Positions 43,618 through 52,607 of a DNA stretch of 57,662 bases are shown piece by piece (position 1 is the first letter of the stretch; each line of letters begins with the position of its first letter). Source of the stretch: Thermoguttaceae bacterium (lineage in GTDB: Bacteria; Planctomycetota; Planctomycetia; Pirellulales; Thermoguttaceae). The notes below the pieces were generated by a model. It did no database searches, was not told where the DNA came from, and worked only from the letters and a program-made list of their open reading frames with translations. The position numbers and the translations under genes are program-made. The stretch spans positions 1 to 57,662 of the forward strand of contig JAGBAA010000125.1 in NCBI GenBank assembly GCA_017939795.1, written 5' to 3'.

Positions 43618-45015
43618 TTAGAAATCACGGGGGATCTCAAAGCCCTTGCGCTGTTCGCGGGCGGCGAACGTCGCGGCGTGGGCGTCGTTGATGATCTCTT
43701 CCTTCACCGGATCCCATTCGATCTTGCGGCCGAGACGGGCGGCGATCCCGCTCAGATGGCAGCAGTTCATGGCTTTGACGTGGGACCAGACATCCGAGAC
43801 CGGCTTGCCGCCTTCGCGGATGCAGCGGATGAAGTTGTTCTTGTGGCCTTCGAACGGTTTCCCATTGTACAGACCATCGAAATCCGCCTGGGAGAACGCA
43901 TCGGGCGCGAGTTCTTCGATCGGCTTGCCTTTGATGCGGCCGCGGCTGACGTGCATCTTGCCCTTCGTGCCTTCGAAGAGGATGCCGTTTCCGTCCGGAG
44001 AATGGCTCACGACGCGCATTTCCATGCCGTTCGGGAACATGAGCTGGATGTCGAAATTATGCGACGTATTGTAGCGGTTCGTGACGGTCGGGTAGCCGTC
44101 TTTGAACGGAACCGGATGTTCCGCGACGATCGGGTTGATGCTCGTCGGACCCATGCCGTCCTTGAGCATGTCGAGGGACCACAGTGCGCAGTCGATGTGG
44201 TGTGCGCCCCAGTCGGTGAATTTACCGCCGGAATATTCGTACCACCAGCGGAATTCGTAATGGCAGCGCGTCTGACCGAAGCGGTTGTCGCGGTTGTTGC
44301 GGCTCAGGAAGTCGCCCTGACCGAGGAAGTCGGTGTACGGAGCCTGACCGAGATAGGTGTTCCAGTCGAAGTTCGCCGGGGGATCCATCTTCGGAATGTC
44401 GCCGGACGTGGGGCTGCCGCCGATGTCGCACGTGATCTTTTTGATCTCGCCGAGCAGACCCGCACGGACCATAAGGGCCGCTTTTGCGAACTGATTGTAC
44501 TGGCTGCGCTGCTGGGTACCGACCTGGAAGGTCTTGCCGTAGCGATCGCACGCTTTACGGATGAGCTTGTTTTCTTCGAGCGTGAGGGTGAGCGGTTTCT
44601 GGCAGAAAACGTGTTTTCCGGCCTGAAGTGCTTCGATCGCGATCTTCACGTGCCAGTGGTCCGGCGTCACGACGGTCACGACGTCAATGTCGTCGCGTTC
44701 CAGAACACGGCGGTAGTCTTTGTACGTATCCGGCTTGATGACCTGACCGTTCGCATCGCGTTTTCCGAGACCCGAGTTGATCGTACGGGCGAGACCGTAG
44801 TCTTCGTCAAGGTCGCAGATCGCGACGATGTCGCACAGACCGTTGAATCCGTGAGCGTCGCCGCGTCCCATACTTCCGACGCCGATGCACCCCATGCGCA
44901 GACGGTCACTCGGAGCCTGTGCCCAGACGGGTTTCATTTCGTTGGAAAGCGGGATCGCAGTCGCGGCCGCAGTCAGAACGGCAGCGTCTTTCAGAAAGTT
45001 TCGACGATGAAGCAT
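43618..45015 (-). CDS. Tat-exported Gfo/Idh/MocA-family oxidoreductase
   Basis: 465 residues from ATG 45015 (AAAGGAG upstream). It starts with a Tat signal (MLHRRNFLKDAAVLTAAATA, ending near VWAQ). The NAD-binding fold follows (LRMGCIGVGSMGRGDAHGF), then TVVTPDHWHVKIAIEALQAGKHVFCQKPLTLTLEE, where EKP is QKP, as in many planctomycete paralogues. The C-terminal domain has WWYEYSGGKFTDWGAHHIDCALWSLDM. It is probably a sugar oxidoreductase in the periplasm with a tightly bound cofactor. It is distinct from the paralogue at 341-1669, whose sequence around the catalytic Lys differs. Confidence 0.92.
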   Translation of the reverse strand: MLHRRNFLKDAAVLTAAATAIPLSNEMKPVWAQAPSDRLRMGCIGVGSMGRGDAHGFNGLCDIVAICDLDEDYGLARTINSGLGKRDANGQVIKPDTYKDYRRVLERDDIDVVTVVTPDHWHVKIAIEALQAGKHVFCQKPLTLTLEENKLIRKACDRYGKTFQVGTQQRSQYNQFAKAALMVRAGLLGEIKKITCDIGGSPTSGDIPKMDPPANFDWNTYLGQAPYTDFLGQGDFLSRNNRDNRFGQTRCHYEFRWWYEYSGGKFTDWGAHHIDCALWSLDMLKDGMGPTSINPIVAEHPVPFKDGYPTVTNRYNTSHNFDIQLMFPNGMEMRVVSHSPDGNGILFEGTKGKMHVSRGRIKGKPIEELAPDAFSQADFDGLYNGKPFEGHKNNFIRCIREGGKPVSDVWSHVKAMNCCHLSGIAARLGRKIEWDPVKEEIINDAHAATFAAREQRKGFEIPRDF

Positions 45016-45088
45016 CGATTTCTCCTTTAAAATTAAAGTTAAGGTTGGGAAATTTTCAGGCAGGTCGGGATCGCCCCCATACTTTACC

Positions 45089-45117
45089 ATCATAGCAGAT
45101 GGGGGGATTCGCGTCAA
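45089..45117 (-). promoter_or_regulatory. Promoter of the second Gfo/Idh/MocA gene
   Basis: On minus, TTGACG (45112-45117), 17-bp spacer, TATGAT (45089-45094). Confidence 0.65.
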
Positions 45118-45176
45118 GGGGGAGGGATGGATTCCTCCTGAAAAATATCGTGTCGTGCGCCGTATTTCAAGACGGT

Positions 45177-47129
45177 TTAAAGCGGGTCCTCCGCTCCCCA
45201 GACTACGTCTCCAGTGTTTTCCTCCTTCCATTGGGGGAAATCGTTTTCAGTGTCTTCTGCCATCTCGCCGTCCGTGAAGCTCTCCTCCCCGCCGACGGGG
45301 CCTTCTTCGTAGAGGATGCACGCTTTTCCGCCTTCATCTGTCCGGTTTCTGCCCCACGAGTAAAGGACCCAGGGGAATTTGCCTGAGTCTTCTTTTTCTT
45401 CATTCCGCCGGTACGTGAGCGTCTGCTTTCCCGTGAACGGGTCCGTCAGGTATTCGGACGGAAGTCCCAGTTCCGCCAGCTCTTTGGGCCAGCGAGCGTT
45501 TTTTCGCTGAAAGATCCCGATTTCAAGCGCGAGGCGCATCAGCCGCTCTTCCGCTTCCAGCTGGATGGCGAGCTGGTTGAATGTGCTGATCGTGGTGAAG
45601 ATCCAGTCAAACTGGTGAGCCGCACTCTCACCCCGGCCGTTGGCCGTGAAGGTCTCCCAAAATGTTGAGCGATCCGATGAGAGGAATCCGTATTCGGAAT
45701 AAATCGTCTCTTCCAGCTCCTTCAACTTTTCCGCACGGCACAGTGGATCCTGGATCTGCGCGATCTCCCAGAGGGGAACGATTTGTTGGGAAACGGTCTT
45801 TCGGAAGGCGTTTTCGTCAATATGGGGAAATTTTCCGGGAAAATATCTGGCAGGCAGAGACACCGTACGGCCATCCTCTTCTTCCTGGAATTTCACGGGG
45901 TCGTGCAGAAATTTCTGAATGAGCCAATAGTGCTGAAGGAAGTTGATTCGGACGTGCTCTTGAAATTCCGGTTTCGCTGGAAGCCGTTCCAGTTCCATCC
46001 GGATGCGTTCCAGCTGTTCGAGTGAAACGGAGTCGGAAAGAATGGCTTCATGAAGACAGTGCTGCGCATTTTCTTCCCGCCAAGGAGCGGATCCGAGAGC
46101 ATATGCCGGCACGAGGCGCAGTTTGCGCGAGAGGCGGAAAAGCGTCAGGATGTCCCGGACGGCCTTTTCGGAGTCGCCAGCTTTCAGGGAAAGTTTCGTC
46201 CTGCAGGCAAACGCGTCCGAAAGATTCCCGAGGTTTTGATGAAGACTGAATGGGAACCAATACGAAGAGCGTTTCCATTCCGCGCAGGGAAACGTTAAGA
46301 ACGGCTTCTCCGCAGCCTCTGCGATCCGGTCCAGAAGCGCGTCATTCCGGAGCGTCCACTCTTTCAGAAGAGTTGCTGGTTCTTCATCCAAAATGTCGCC
46401 GTCCGGATAGGATCCTTCAAAAATGTCTCTCAGCTCTCTGATCGAAAATTCCGGCTCAAGATTGGGATCCAGTCTAAAAGTTTCGCAGACGGCCAGCCAG
46501 TTGGGCGAAAATTCTTTCTCCTCCGGCCACGTGATCTGGAAAAGGGAAGAACCGAGGGCCTCGGCGATGATCCTGGCTCCGTTTTCCGGGTCTTTCAGCT
46601 CTTTTTCGTACGGTTCCATGGCGGCCTGGAAATAGTCCACCGATCCATCTTCCGCCAGTGACCGGGTGACGAAATGGGTCTCCTCCGTGACCTTGACCGG
46701 AAGAAAAACAGTCAGCTGCGCGAAAATCAGCGGCAGGACCGCAAGCAGCGCGAGGCCGTAAAGAGGGTCTTTCCAGAACGGGACGAAATTTGCGGGACTT
46801 TCTTCATCATCTGCGTTTGGATCTTCCTTCGTGTAAAGCATCGCGAACTGCAGAAGTACCGGACCTCCCGGAAAGAAGGACCAGAGAAGAAGAAGGTACC
46901 GGCTCCAACCCAACTTGCGCAGGCCGCGGAATTGAAGTCCGAAAAAAAGAATGGAAAACCAGACCGTCAGCCCAAGAATTGCCGTCGGCAGAAGAGGAAT
47001 GCCGAAAAGCCCGACCGTCAGAATCAGCATGAGACCGGAGTAAAGCAGGCAGGAGAGGCAAAAAACGAGGAATTTCCAATTTGCTCCGCGTCCGGCAAAG
47101 ACCTGAAAGCATTTTTTCTCTGACGGCAT
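45177..47129 (-). CDS. Membrane protein of unknown function with pseudopilin-like C terminus
   Basis: 650 residues. ATG 47129 has AAAGGG seven bases upstream; two in-frame ATGs further up lack one. Three hydrophobic segments come first (FLVFCLSCLLYSGLMLILTV, FGIPLLPTAILGLTVWFSIL, YLLLLWSFFPGGPVLL), then one at about residues 125-145. The long remainder is helical. The end (LALEIGIFQRKNARWPKELAELGLPSEYLTDPFTGKQTLTY ... VLYSWGRNRTDEGG) resembles the C-terminal type II secretion pseudopilin-like module seen in many planctomycete membrane proteins (recalled, not searched). Function unknown. Confidence 0.75.
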   Translation of the reverse strand: MPSEKKCFQVFAGRGANWKFLVFCLSCLLYSGLMLILTVGLFGIPLLPTAILGLTVWFSILFFGLQFRGLRKLGWSRYLLLLWSFFPGGPVLLQFAMLYTKEDPNADDEESPANFVPFWKDPLYGLALLAVLPLIFAQLTVFLPVKVTEETHFVTRSLAEDGSVDYFQAAMEPYEKELKDPENGARIIAEALGSSLFQITWPEEKEFSPNWLAVCETFRLDPNLEPEFSIRELRDIFEGSYPDGDILDEEPATLLKEWTLRNDALLDRIAEAAEKPFLTFPCAEWKRSSYWFPFSLHQNLGNLSDAFACRTKLSLKAGDSEKAVRDILTLFRLSRKLRLVPAYALGSAPWREENAQHCLHEAILSDSVSLEQLERIRMELERLPAKPEFQEHVRINFLQHYWLIQKFLHDPVKFQEEEDGRTVSLPARYFPGKFPHIDENAFRKTVSQQIVPLWEIAQIQDPLCRAEKLKELEETIYSEYGFLSSDRSTFWETFTANGRGESAAHQFDWIFTTISTFNQLAIQLEAEERLMRLALEIGIFQRKNARWPKELAELGLPSEYLTDPFTGKQTLTYRRNEEKEDSGKFPWVLYSWGRNRTDEGGKACILYEEGPVGGEESFTDGEMAEDTENDFPQWKEENTGDVVWGAEDPL

Positions 47130-47186
47130 GGAAGGCCCTTTCATCATTGGGTGAAGAAAAAGACGGTCAATTTCTATGATGATTCC

Positions 47187-47214
47187 ATTTTACCAGAGGA
47201 GAGGAAAAGGTCAA
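47187..47214 (-). promoter_or_regulatory. Promoter of the 650-residue membrane protein
   Basis: On minus, TTGACC (47209-47214), 16-bp spacer, TAAAAT (47187-47192). Confidence 0.65.
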
Positions 47215-47332
47215 GGGGCGGGGAAACTGAGAAAAAAAGGGAGGGGGACTTTTCCCGCCTCCCGGGTCGGAGTTTTGGGGGATCTTCCGGAATTTGCCAA
47301 AAAACGCCGCCCGGCCCCCCTTTTGGTACGCT

Positions 47333-48826
47333 TCATTTCACGTGCAGCGAGCACGGTCCGTTGACGCACCCGCCGGGGCACGCCATGACTTCAAGGAAAT
47401 TCGCGGGATCCTTTCCCATCGCCAAAAGTTTCAGCTGGGAGAGCGTTTTCCGGTCGATCCCGTTGATGAACTTCGCTTTCAGCTCGAAATTTTCGCCGCA
47501 CGGTGTCTCGGTATTCGTGCCGCATTGCCCGTTTTCAACGCATGGGTTTTCAGCATTTTCGCCGCATTTCCCGCTTTCGCCGCACGTTCCGCACTTCGGC
47601 CGCGTCATGTCTGCGAGGACCGATTCGGTGACGCCGCAGCTTTTCGCGAAGTTCCGTGCGTTTTCTCCTGCCGGAGTCAGGAGCGTCCAGGGTTCCTGCG
47701 AGATCACGTCGATCTGTCGGCCGGCCATCATCGAGCCAAGCTCCTCAAACGTCAGGACATAGTCCACCAGCCCGCTTTCTTCCGCTTCGTGCCGTTTCGC
47801 GATGCACGGTCCAATGAAGACGACGACCGCGTCCGGGTCCTTTTCGCGAACGAGCTGAGCCGCGTATTTCATGGGACTCGGCGTGTGCGAAACGTACTGG
47901 AGGAAATCCGGGAAGTGGCGTTTCACCAGCTCCACGTACGCCGGGCAGCACGAAGTGGTCATGAGACGCTGACCGCCGGACATTTTCTCGAGGAATTCCT
48001 GCGCTTCATTCGCCGACGTCAATTCTGCGCCGAGAGCCGCTTCCACGACATCATCGAATCCGAGTTTGCTGATCGCGGTGAAAAGCTGCTCGATCGTGCC
48101 GGGAAACTGTGAGTAGGCGGACGGTGCGACGACTGCCGCAACATGTGCCGGTTTCCGCTTCAGGACATTCAGAACATCCAGGAGCTGCGAGCGTTCCATG
48201 ATCGCGCTGAATGGGCAGGCGCGGAAACATTTCCCGCAGAAAATGCACTTTTCGAAATCGATCTCCGCTCGTCCCTGCGCGTTTTTCCGGATCGCTCCCA
48301 CCGGGCAGGCATCCTCGCACGGGACCGTCGTCTTGACGATGGCGTGGAAGGGGCAGACATTCATGCACTTTCCGCACTTGATGCACTTCGTGTAGTCGAT
48401 CTGCGAGACCTGGTTCACGACGGAAATGGCGTTTTTCGGGCAGTTGAAGACGCACGGTCTGGCGAAGCATCCGCGGCAGTTTCCCGTCACGACGTAGGAA
48501 TTGTCCGGACATCCGGAACATCCTGCCGTGCAGACCGTCAGCGGAGGATCACCGGGGGCTTTTTCCCGTGCGTCGGCGTCCTGAAAGTACCCGGCGAGTG
48601 TTTGAGCTTCGTCTGTTTCCTCCTCGCAGCGCATCCCCAAAAGCGCCATGAGCCGGTACTTCAAGACCGCCCGGTCATGGTAGACGCAGCATCGGCTGGC
48701 TTCGCCGTCTTTGGGACGGACTCTGATCGGGATCCGATCCAGTTCTTCATCCAGCTTTCCCTGGTCGAAGAGACGCACGAGCCGGATCATCAGCTCGCGC
48801 CGCATATATTCCGCACCGCTGATCAT
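47333..48826 (-). CDS. hydA: Monomeric [FeFe]-hydrogenase, group B-like, with Cys-rich insertion
   Basis: 497 residues. The N-terminal 90 residues are helical. Then come several Fe-S motifs: CTAGCSGC and CRGCFARPCVFNCP (99-129), CIKCGKCMNVCP (148-159) and CIFCGKCFRACP (194-205). H-cluster motifs are TSCCPAY (291-297), GPCIAKRHE (339-347) and EVMACPGGC (479-487), ending GPCSLHVK with no small-subunit domain, as in group B enzymes. It should interconvert H+ and H2 in the cytoplasm. A stretch at residues 410-445 (47488-47599) carries six Cys in CG-rich repeats (CGTCGESGKCGENAENPC...), not usual in the family; it could bind a metal or another cluster. It overlaps the preceding [2Fe-2S] gene by 4 bp. 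Confidence 0.9.
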   Translation of the reverse strand: MISGAEYMRRELMIRLVRLFDQGKLDEELDRIPIRVRPKDGEASRCCVYHDRAVLKYRLMALLGMRCEEETDEAQTLAGYFQDADAREKAPGDPPLTVCTAGCSGCPDNSYVVTGNCRGCFARPCVFNCPKNAISVVNQVSQIDYTKCIKCGKCMNVCPFHAIVKTTVPCEDACPVGAIRKNAQGRAEIDFEKCIFCGKCFRACPFSAIMERSQLLDVLNVLKRKPAHVAAVVAPSAYSQFPGTIEQLFTAISKLGFDDVVEAALGAELTSANEAQEFLEKMSGGQRLMTTSCCPAYVELVKRHFPDFLQYVSHTPSPMKYAAQLVREKDPDAVVVFIGPCIAKRHEAEESGLVDYVLTFEELGSMMAGRQIDVISQEPWTLLTPAGENARNFAKSCGVTESVLADMTRPKCGTCGESGKCGENAENPCVENGQCGTNTETPCGENFELKAKFINGIDRKTLSQLKLLAMGKDPANFLEVMACPGGCVNGPCSLHVK

Positions 48827-49098
48827 TCGCTGTCCTCCCTCTCTTCTTTCTCAAGGAGCTTCCGGATCTCCTCAAAAACCGACTCGACCGTCGCCTGTGC
48901 ATGAGGCACGCCGTTGATCCGCACAAACGGCGCACGGCAGATGCTCTCCTCCATGCAGACGTTCAGGCACGGAACGCCCGTGATCTCGACCCGCTCCCGA
49001 AATTCTTCCGGAAGCAGCGTTTCCATGCGCATCAGTTTGTCCGCACCCAGCATGAAGCAGGTCGTTCCACAGCAGATCTCAAGACGGATCTTTTCCAT
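48823..49098 (-). CDS. Thioredoxin-like [2Fe-2S] ferredoxin, hydrogenase partner
   Basis: 91 residues with AGGAGAG upstream. Short thioredoxin-like [2Fe-2S] domain: first Cys pair in ICCGTTCFMLG, second in CLNVCMEESICRAPFVRINGV. Such NuoE-like modules pass electrons from or to hydrogenases. Its stop overlaps the hydA start by four bases, so the two proteins are probably made in equal amounts and act together. Confidence 0.85.
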   Translation of the reverse strand: MEKIRLEICCGTTCFMLGADKLMRMETLLPEEFRERVEITGVPCLNVCMEESICRAPFVRINGVPHAQATVESVFEEIRKLLEKEEREDSE

Positions 49099-49128
49099 GA
49101 TTTCACTCTCTCCTTTTGATTTTCAGGG

Positions 49129-49155
49129 ACCGCGGTGTGTGATCCACGCCGCGGT
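49129..49155 (-). repeat. Intercistronic hairpin in the hydrogenase cluster
   Basis: An 11-bp stem (ACCGCGG core plus four inner pairs, one wobble) with a 5-nt loop, between the phosphatase and [2Fe-2S] genes. There is no T tract, so it is more likely an mRNA processing or stability element than a terminator. Confidence 0.7.
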
Positions 49156-49229
49156 GCAGATTCCAAAAAAATGATTTCCAGTTTGCCTGTCCTGAAGCCC
49201 GGACGGTGATTTGACGGTATTCGTGACCG

Positions 49230-50414
49230 CTAAAAGTACCGCACGACGACTTTTTTCCGGCAGCGGGTCTCCAGAACGGACGTCAGACGCTTCACGATGT
49301 TTCTTCGCAGCTCCAGCTCCATCGGAAGATTGGGGTCCTGGTGCGCTTCGTTGACTTTCGTTCCGACGATGAACTCAATGACGTCATTTTCATGCATCCG
49401 GTTCAAGATCGCGCGGGCGGCCATCGGCGCGTTTTCCGTCTGCCCGGATTCCAGGAGTGAGCAGACCCGTGAAAGCGTGAGGATCCCCTCCGTCACGAGT
49501 CCCACTCCCGGCATGTTTCCCGGCGGGGGAAGGTCTCCGCTTGCCTTGACGAGGTGAAGGTCGATCTCGGTCTTTTTCTGAAGTTCGCGTTCCAGGATCG
49601 ACGCTGTCGTGCCTCCGCAGACGATCACGTCGTTCGCTCCGCCTGCGCCGAGCTGCGCGAATTCCCGGTCATGCTCTTTATGGAACGGCGGCCCGGTGAG
49701 GATCCTGAGCACTCGCGGTCTGCGAAGGTAAATGACCAGGCAGCTGATGTCGTCCAGACATTTCCCCGGCGTGATCGAAAGTGCCTGAAATGCGACAGAG
49801 TACGCCAGGTCTTTTGCCGAGATCTCCGGATCTCGCGCGATCAGTTTCTGGATGAATTCGAGTTCTCCGCTGCGCCGCCAGCCGAATTTGAATTTTTTCT
49901 GTCCCAGTCCGGCCTGCGTGACTCCGTCCGAGCAGAGAATGAGCCGGTCGCCCGGTTCCATGCGCGTCTCAAAGCAGTCCACTTCCCGGTCCGGCCAGCG
50001 TTGGGAAACGATCCGCGTGTGCTTCATCGCCGGGACTTCCGTCGTGCCGCGCAGCTGAATGTACTGCGGATTCCCCATTTCGATGATCCGCGTGATCCCT
50101 CCGAGACGCAGATCCGCCATGGAAAACGTCGCGTAACTGATTTTACGCACTTCGCAAATCGGCAGCGTGTCCATGATCGTCTCGACGGAACGCAGAATGT
50201 CCACGTTGGATTTGAGAAAATGGAGACCCATGGTCGTCGTCATGTTCGCGAGAATATGCGCCTTGATCCCGCTTCCCAGGCCGTCGGAAAGGACCGCGAT
50301 ACTTCGGTTCTCCTTCTCGAGCGTCAGGAGCTGGTAGTCGTCTCCGCACGCATTCTGCCCGCTTTTGGTGAATTGCCGGCACTCCATTTCAACAAAAAGA
50401 TCGCCTGCCGCCAT
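49230..50414 (-). CDS. SpoIIE/PP2C-type serine phosphatase of the hydrogenase sensing cluster
   Basis: 394 residues. The PP2C fold is seen in GDDYQLLTLEKENRSIAVLSDGLGSGIKA (metal-binding Asp44), PGDRLILCSDGVTQAG and CLDDISCLVIYL. The C-terminal 150 residues (from about 245) form an extra alpha/beta domain beginning PRVLRILTGPPFHKEHD. It should remove phosphate from a protein Ser or Thr, probably an anti-anti-sigma-like or regulator protein, but none is encoded nearby. It starts three bases after hydS stops, with its ribosome site inside hydS. PP2C proteins next to group C hydrogenases are known from Clostridia (hfs, hydS clusters), where they are taken to relay the sensor signal. Confidence 0.88.
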   Translation of the reverse strand: MAAGDLFVEMECRQFTKSGQNACGDDYQLLTLEKENRSIAVLSDGLGSGIKAHILANMTTTMGLHFLKSNVDILRSVETIMDTLPICEVRKISYATFSMADLRLGGITRIIEMGNPQYIQLRGTTEVPAMKHTRIVSQRWPDREVDCFETRMEPGDRLILCSDGVTQAGLGQKKFKFGWRRSGELEFIQKLIARDPEISAKDLAYSVAFQALSITPGKCLDDISCLVIYLRRPRVLRILTGPPFHKEHDREFAQLGAGGANDVIVCGGTTASILERELQKKTEIDLHLVKASGDLPPPGNMPGVGLVTEGILTLSRVCSLLESGQTENAPMAARAILNRMHENDVIEFIVGTKVNEAHQDPNLPMELELRRNIVKRLTSVLETRCRKKVVVRYF

Positions 50415-50417
50415 CGT

Positions 50418-52130
50418 TCATTCCTCCCGTTTCCCGAAGTAGGTCCCCGCGATCTCTTCCAGCAGGATCTCTGTTTCCGCGATGTGCTCGCCGAAAAGCC
50501 GCGCGACCTGCTGGACAGTCAGGACATTTTTCCGAATGACTTCCTTTGCCTTTGCCGCGATCTGTTCACGCTGAAGTTCCGTTTTCGTGACGTCCTGAAT
50601 GACCGCCCCTGCCGTCTTGCCCGGAGCGATGGAGAAAACGCTCACGTTCACGATCTTCCGTCCCAGCGGCTGATTGAATTTCTCGATCTCTCCGCCGTTT
50701 TCCAGAACGCTCTCGAAAAGATCCCAGAACGGCAGAAGATTACTGACGGGGATCGAGTCGAGATTCCCAAGCGTGTTGAAGATCTCCAGCGTTTCCTCGT
50801 CCAGAAGCTCCGCGAAATGCCGATTGCTCTCGACGATCTGGAGCAGTTCATTCACCAGGACCACGCCTGCCGGAATGTATCGGATCAGCGCGTTGCTCGT
50901 CCGCTCAAAATTCTTCCGCAGGTATGTATGGCACATCGGAGCCTCGGCCTTCCCGGAAAGAAGTGCTTTCGCGAATTCCCGGCACGAATCGTACCCGCAC
51001 GCACCGCAGTTTACCTCATCTTCACGCGAAAACTTCCCGACGCTCAGGAGCACTTTCCGGATCTCTTCTTCCGCAGGTTCCGAAACTTCCACCATCTGCG
51101 GCGCGTAATTTCTGCGAATGTCCACCAGTACCGGTCTTCCGAGGCTGGAACGCCGTGCGCTCATCCGGTCCGTGACGGAAACGACTTCCGCCGAGGCAGA
51201 ACCAGCTTCCATGACCGGACCGCTGACGCACCCGTTTCGGCACGCAAGCGCTTCCAGAAAGATCTTGCTCTCCGAGACCGCCTGCGGACCTTTCGCCGGA
51301 AGAAAGGTCGCGAGACGTTCCAGTCCTGAGACGGCCATGAAGCGAACGTCGGAAAGTTCCTTTCTCACCGTGTCGCGCAGCGTGTCGTTCATCCCGCCTT
51401 CCAGCGAATAAAGACGTCCTTCTTCCGCTTCACCGAGGACCGGGTCTTCCTCCTCAACGTCCTCAAATCGGATCCCGCGCGCCGCCATCAGTTTCTCCAG
51501 CGACGGAAACGTAATGGCGAGATTCAGGACTGACGGATGCTCGTCCGCCTCATTTTTCTTCGCGGCGCACGGACCAATGAAGACTGTCCGAATAGAGTCT
51601 CCGAACTCTCTGCGCAGCATTTTGCAGTGGCAGAGTACCGGTGAATCCAGAGGCACGATATTTTTGCTCCACTGCGGCAAATACTTCCGGACGTACTCCA
51701 CGGCAGCCGGACACGCGCTGGAAACGTAAACGCCGTTTCCGCTTTTTGCGAGAAATTCTCCCGTCGCCGAGCTGACCGCCTGTGCGCCGAGTGCCGTTTC
51801 GCTCGTCCCGGAAAATCCCAGAGCCTTGAGTGCTCCGGCGAGCTTTCGGATGGAAATTCCTGGAAAATACCCCGGAAAGCTTGGCGCGACCGACGCAAAG
51901 ACCCGTTCTCCCTGAGCAAGAAACTGGTTCAGACGGGCGAGATCGGAGCGGATCTTTTTCGCGTGTGCCGGACAGACTCGAACACACTCTCCGCACGAAA
52001 CGCAAAGTTCCGGAATGACCTGCGCGCGTGCGTTTACGATCCGGATCGCTTTCGTGAAACAGTACCGGACACACCGATAGCAGTCCTGGCATTCATTTTC
52101 TGTCGTGAAGACCGGAAATTGACGATTCAT
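50418..52130 (-). CDS. hydS: Sensory [FeFe]-hydrogenase with PAS domain (HydS, group C)
   Basis: 570 residues. N-terminal double ferredoxin (CQDCYRCVRYC and CVSCGECVRVC), then a degenerate H-cluster domain: SSACP (137-141), GPCAAKK (186-192), EALACRNGC (293-301). The first Cys of the usual TSCCP, needed for proton transfer, is Ala139, while the cluster-binding Cys remains; this is the sign of slow, sensory hydrogenases. Next is a four-Cys Fe-S domain (CGACGYDSC ... C, 375-400) and a PAS domain (about 405-520) with a helical end. No kinase or cyclase is fused, so output must go through partners, most likely the PP2C phosphatase made from the next gene three bases on. Confidence 0.9.
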   Translation of the reverse strand: MNRQFPVFTTENECQDCYRCVRYCFTKAIRIVNARAQVIPELCVSCGECVRVCPAHAKKIRSDLARLNQFLAQGERVFASVAPSFPGYFPGISIRKLAGALKALGFSGTSETALGAQAVSSATGEFLAKSGNGVYVSSACPAAVEYVRKYLPQWSKNIVPLDSPVLCHCKMLRREFGDSIRTVFIGPCAAKKNEADEHPSVLNLAITFPSLEKLMAARGIRFEDVEEEDPVLGEAEEGRLYSLEGGMNDTLRDTVRKELSDVRFMAVSGLERLATFLPAKGPQAVSESKIFLEALACRNGCVSGPVMEAGSASAEVVSVTDRMSARRSSLGRPVLVDIRRNYAPQMVEVSEPAEEEIRKVLLSVGKFSREDEVNCGACGYDSCREFAKALLSGKAEAPMCHTYLRKNFERTSNALIRYIPAGVVLVNELLQIVESNRHFAELLDEETLEIFNTLGNLDSIPVSNLLPFWDLFESVLENGGEIEKFNQPLGRKIVNVSVFSIAPGKTAGAVIQDVTKTELQREQIAAKAKEVIRKNVLTVQQVARLFGEHIAETEILLEEIAGTYFGKREE

Positions 52131-52216
52131 TTTACCCTCCGGAATTTTTCCTGTCTCGAAAATTTTTTATTCTCTCAAAATCGGCCGGAGATATGCCGCC
52201 GTGCCGAAACGTGCAC

Positions 52217-52531
52217 TCAGCCCGCTTTCGGAAACCGCTGATTCAGAATGTCGAGCATCACGCCCGTATCCACATGATGGAATATCTGACCGTCAACGAT
52301 CACGTTGGGACCATCCGCACATTTCCCCGCGCACAGACCGCCGCTGATCTCAAGATCCACTTCATCTTCGAGACCGCGTTCCTGCATGAATTTTTCCGCG
52401 ACTTCCACATTTTTGGAATTTCCGCGTGAAAAACACGAACTCCCGATACAGATCACGATTTTCGGTTTGGAGATACTCTGACGAGCTGCCGTTTCCACTC
52501 TTTCCGCTTTATTTTTTACGTCCTCGGTCAT
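52217..52531 (-). CDS. Thioredoxin-like [2Fe-2S] protein, first gene of the hydrogenase cluster
   Basis: 104 residues; GGGAGAG before the ATG. After a polar 20-residue lead come KIVICIGSSCFSRGNSKNV and ISGGLCAGKCADGPNVIVDGQIFHHV, the four-Cys pattern of thioredoxin-like [2Fe-2S] ferredoxins (NuoE, HydC type). It probably brings electrons to the sensor HydS, which lies 86 bp downstream. The promoter with two palindromes lies directly upstream. Confidence 0.85.
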   Translation of the reverse strand: MTEDVKNKAERVETAARQSISKPKIVICIGSSCFSRGNSKNVEVAEKFMQERGLEDEVDLEISGGLCAGKCADGPNVIVDGQIFHHVDTGVMLDILNQRFPKAG

Positions 52532-52583
52532 TCTATCTCTCCCATATTTCAGGCGTTAAAGAAAATATGTTTCGACAAATAAG

Positions 52584-52605
52584 TATCGATAATCGATTAA
52601 CGATA
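52584..52605. promoter_or_regulatory. 22-bp palindromic operator at the hydrogenase cluster start site
   Basis: The two 11-bp halves (TATCGATAATC / GATTAACGATA) are complementary at ten of eleven positions. It begins two bases after the -10 box on minus, so it covers the start site. A bound repressor would block transcription. It does not look like the Rex site (TTGTTAA-type). Confidence 0.7.
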
Positions 52606-52607
52606 AA

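Noticed and set aside
43384..45030. 548-codon plus-strand frame opposite the second oxidoreductase
   Set aside because: Antisense shadow; the minus frame has a Tat signal and family motifs.
47280..47332. Terminator after the group B-like hydrogenase
   Set aside because: A GC-rich run followed by T6 is present on minus, but the possible stem is only about 3-4 bp.
52584..52605. Rex operator before the hydrogenase cluster
   Set aside because: Rex sites are of the TTGTGAA/TTGTTAA type with TTCACAA/TTAACAA; the halves here begin TATCG and do not match.
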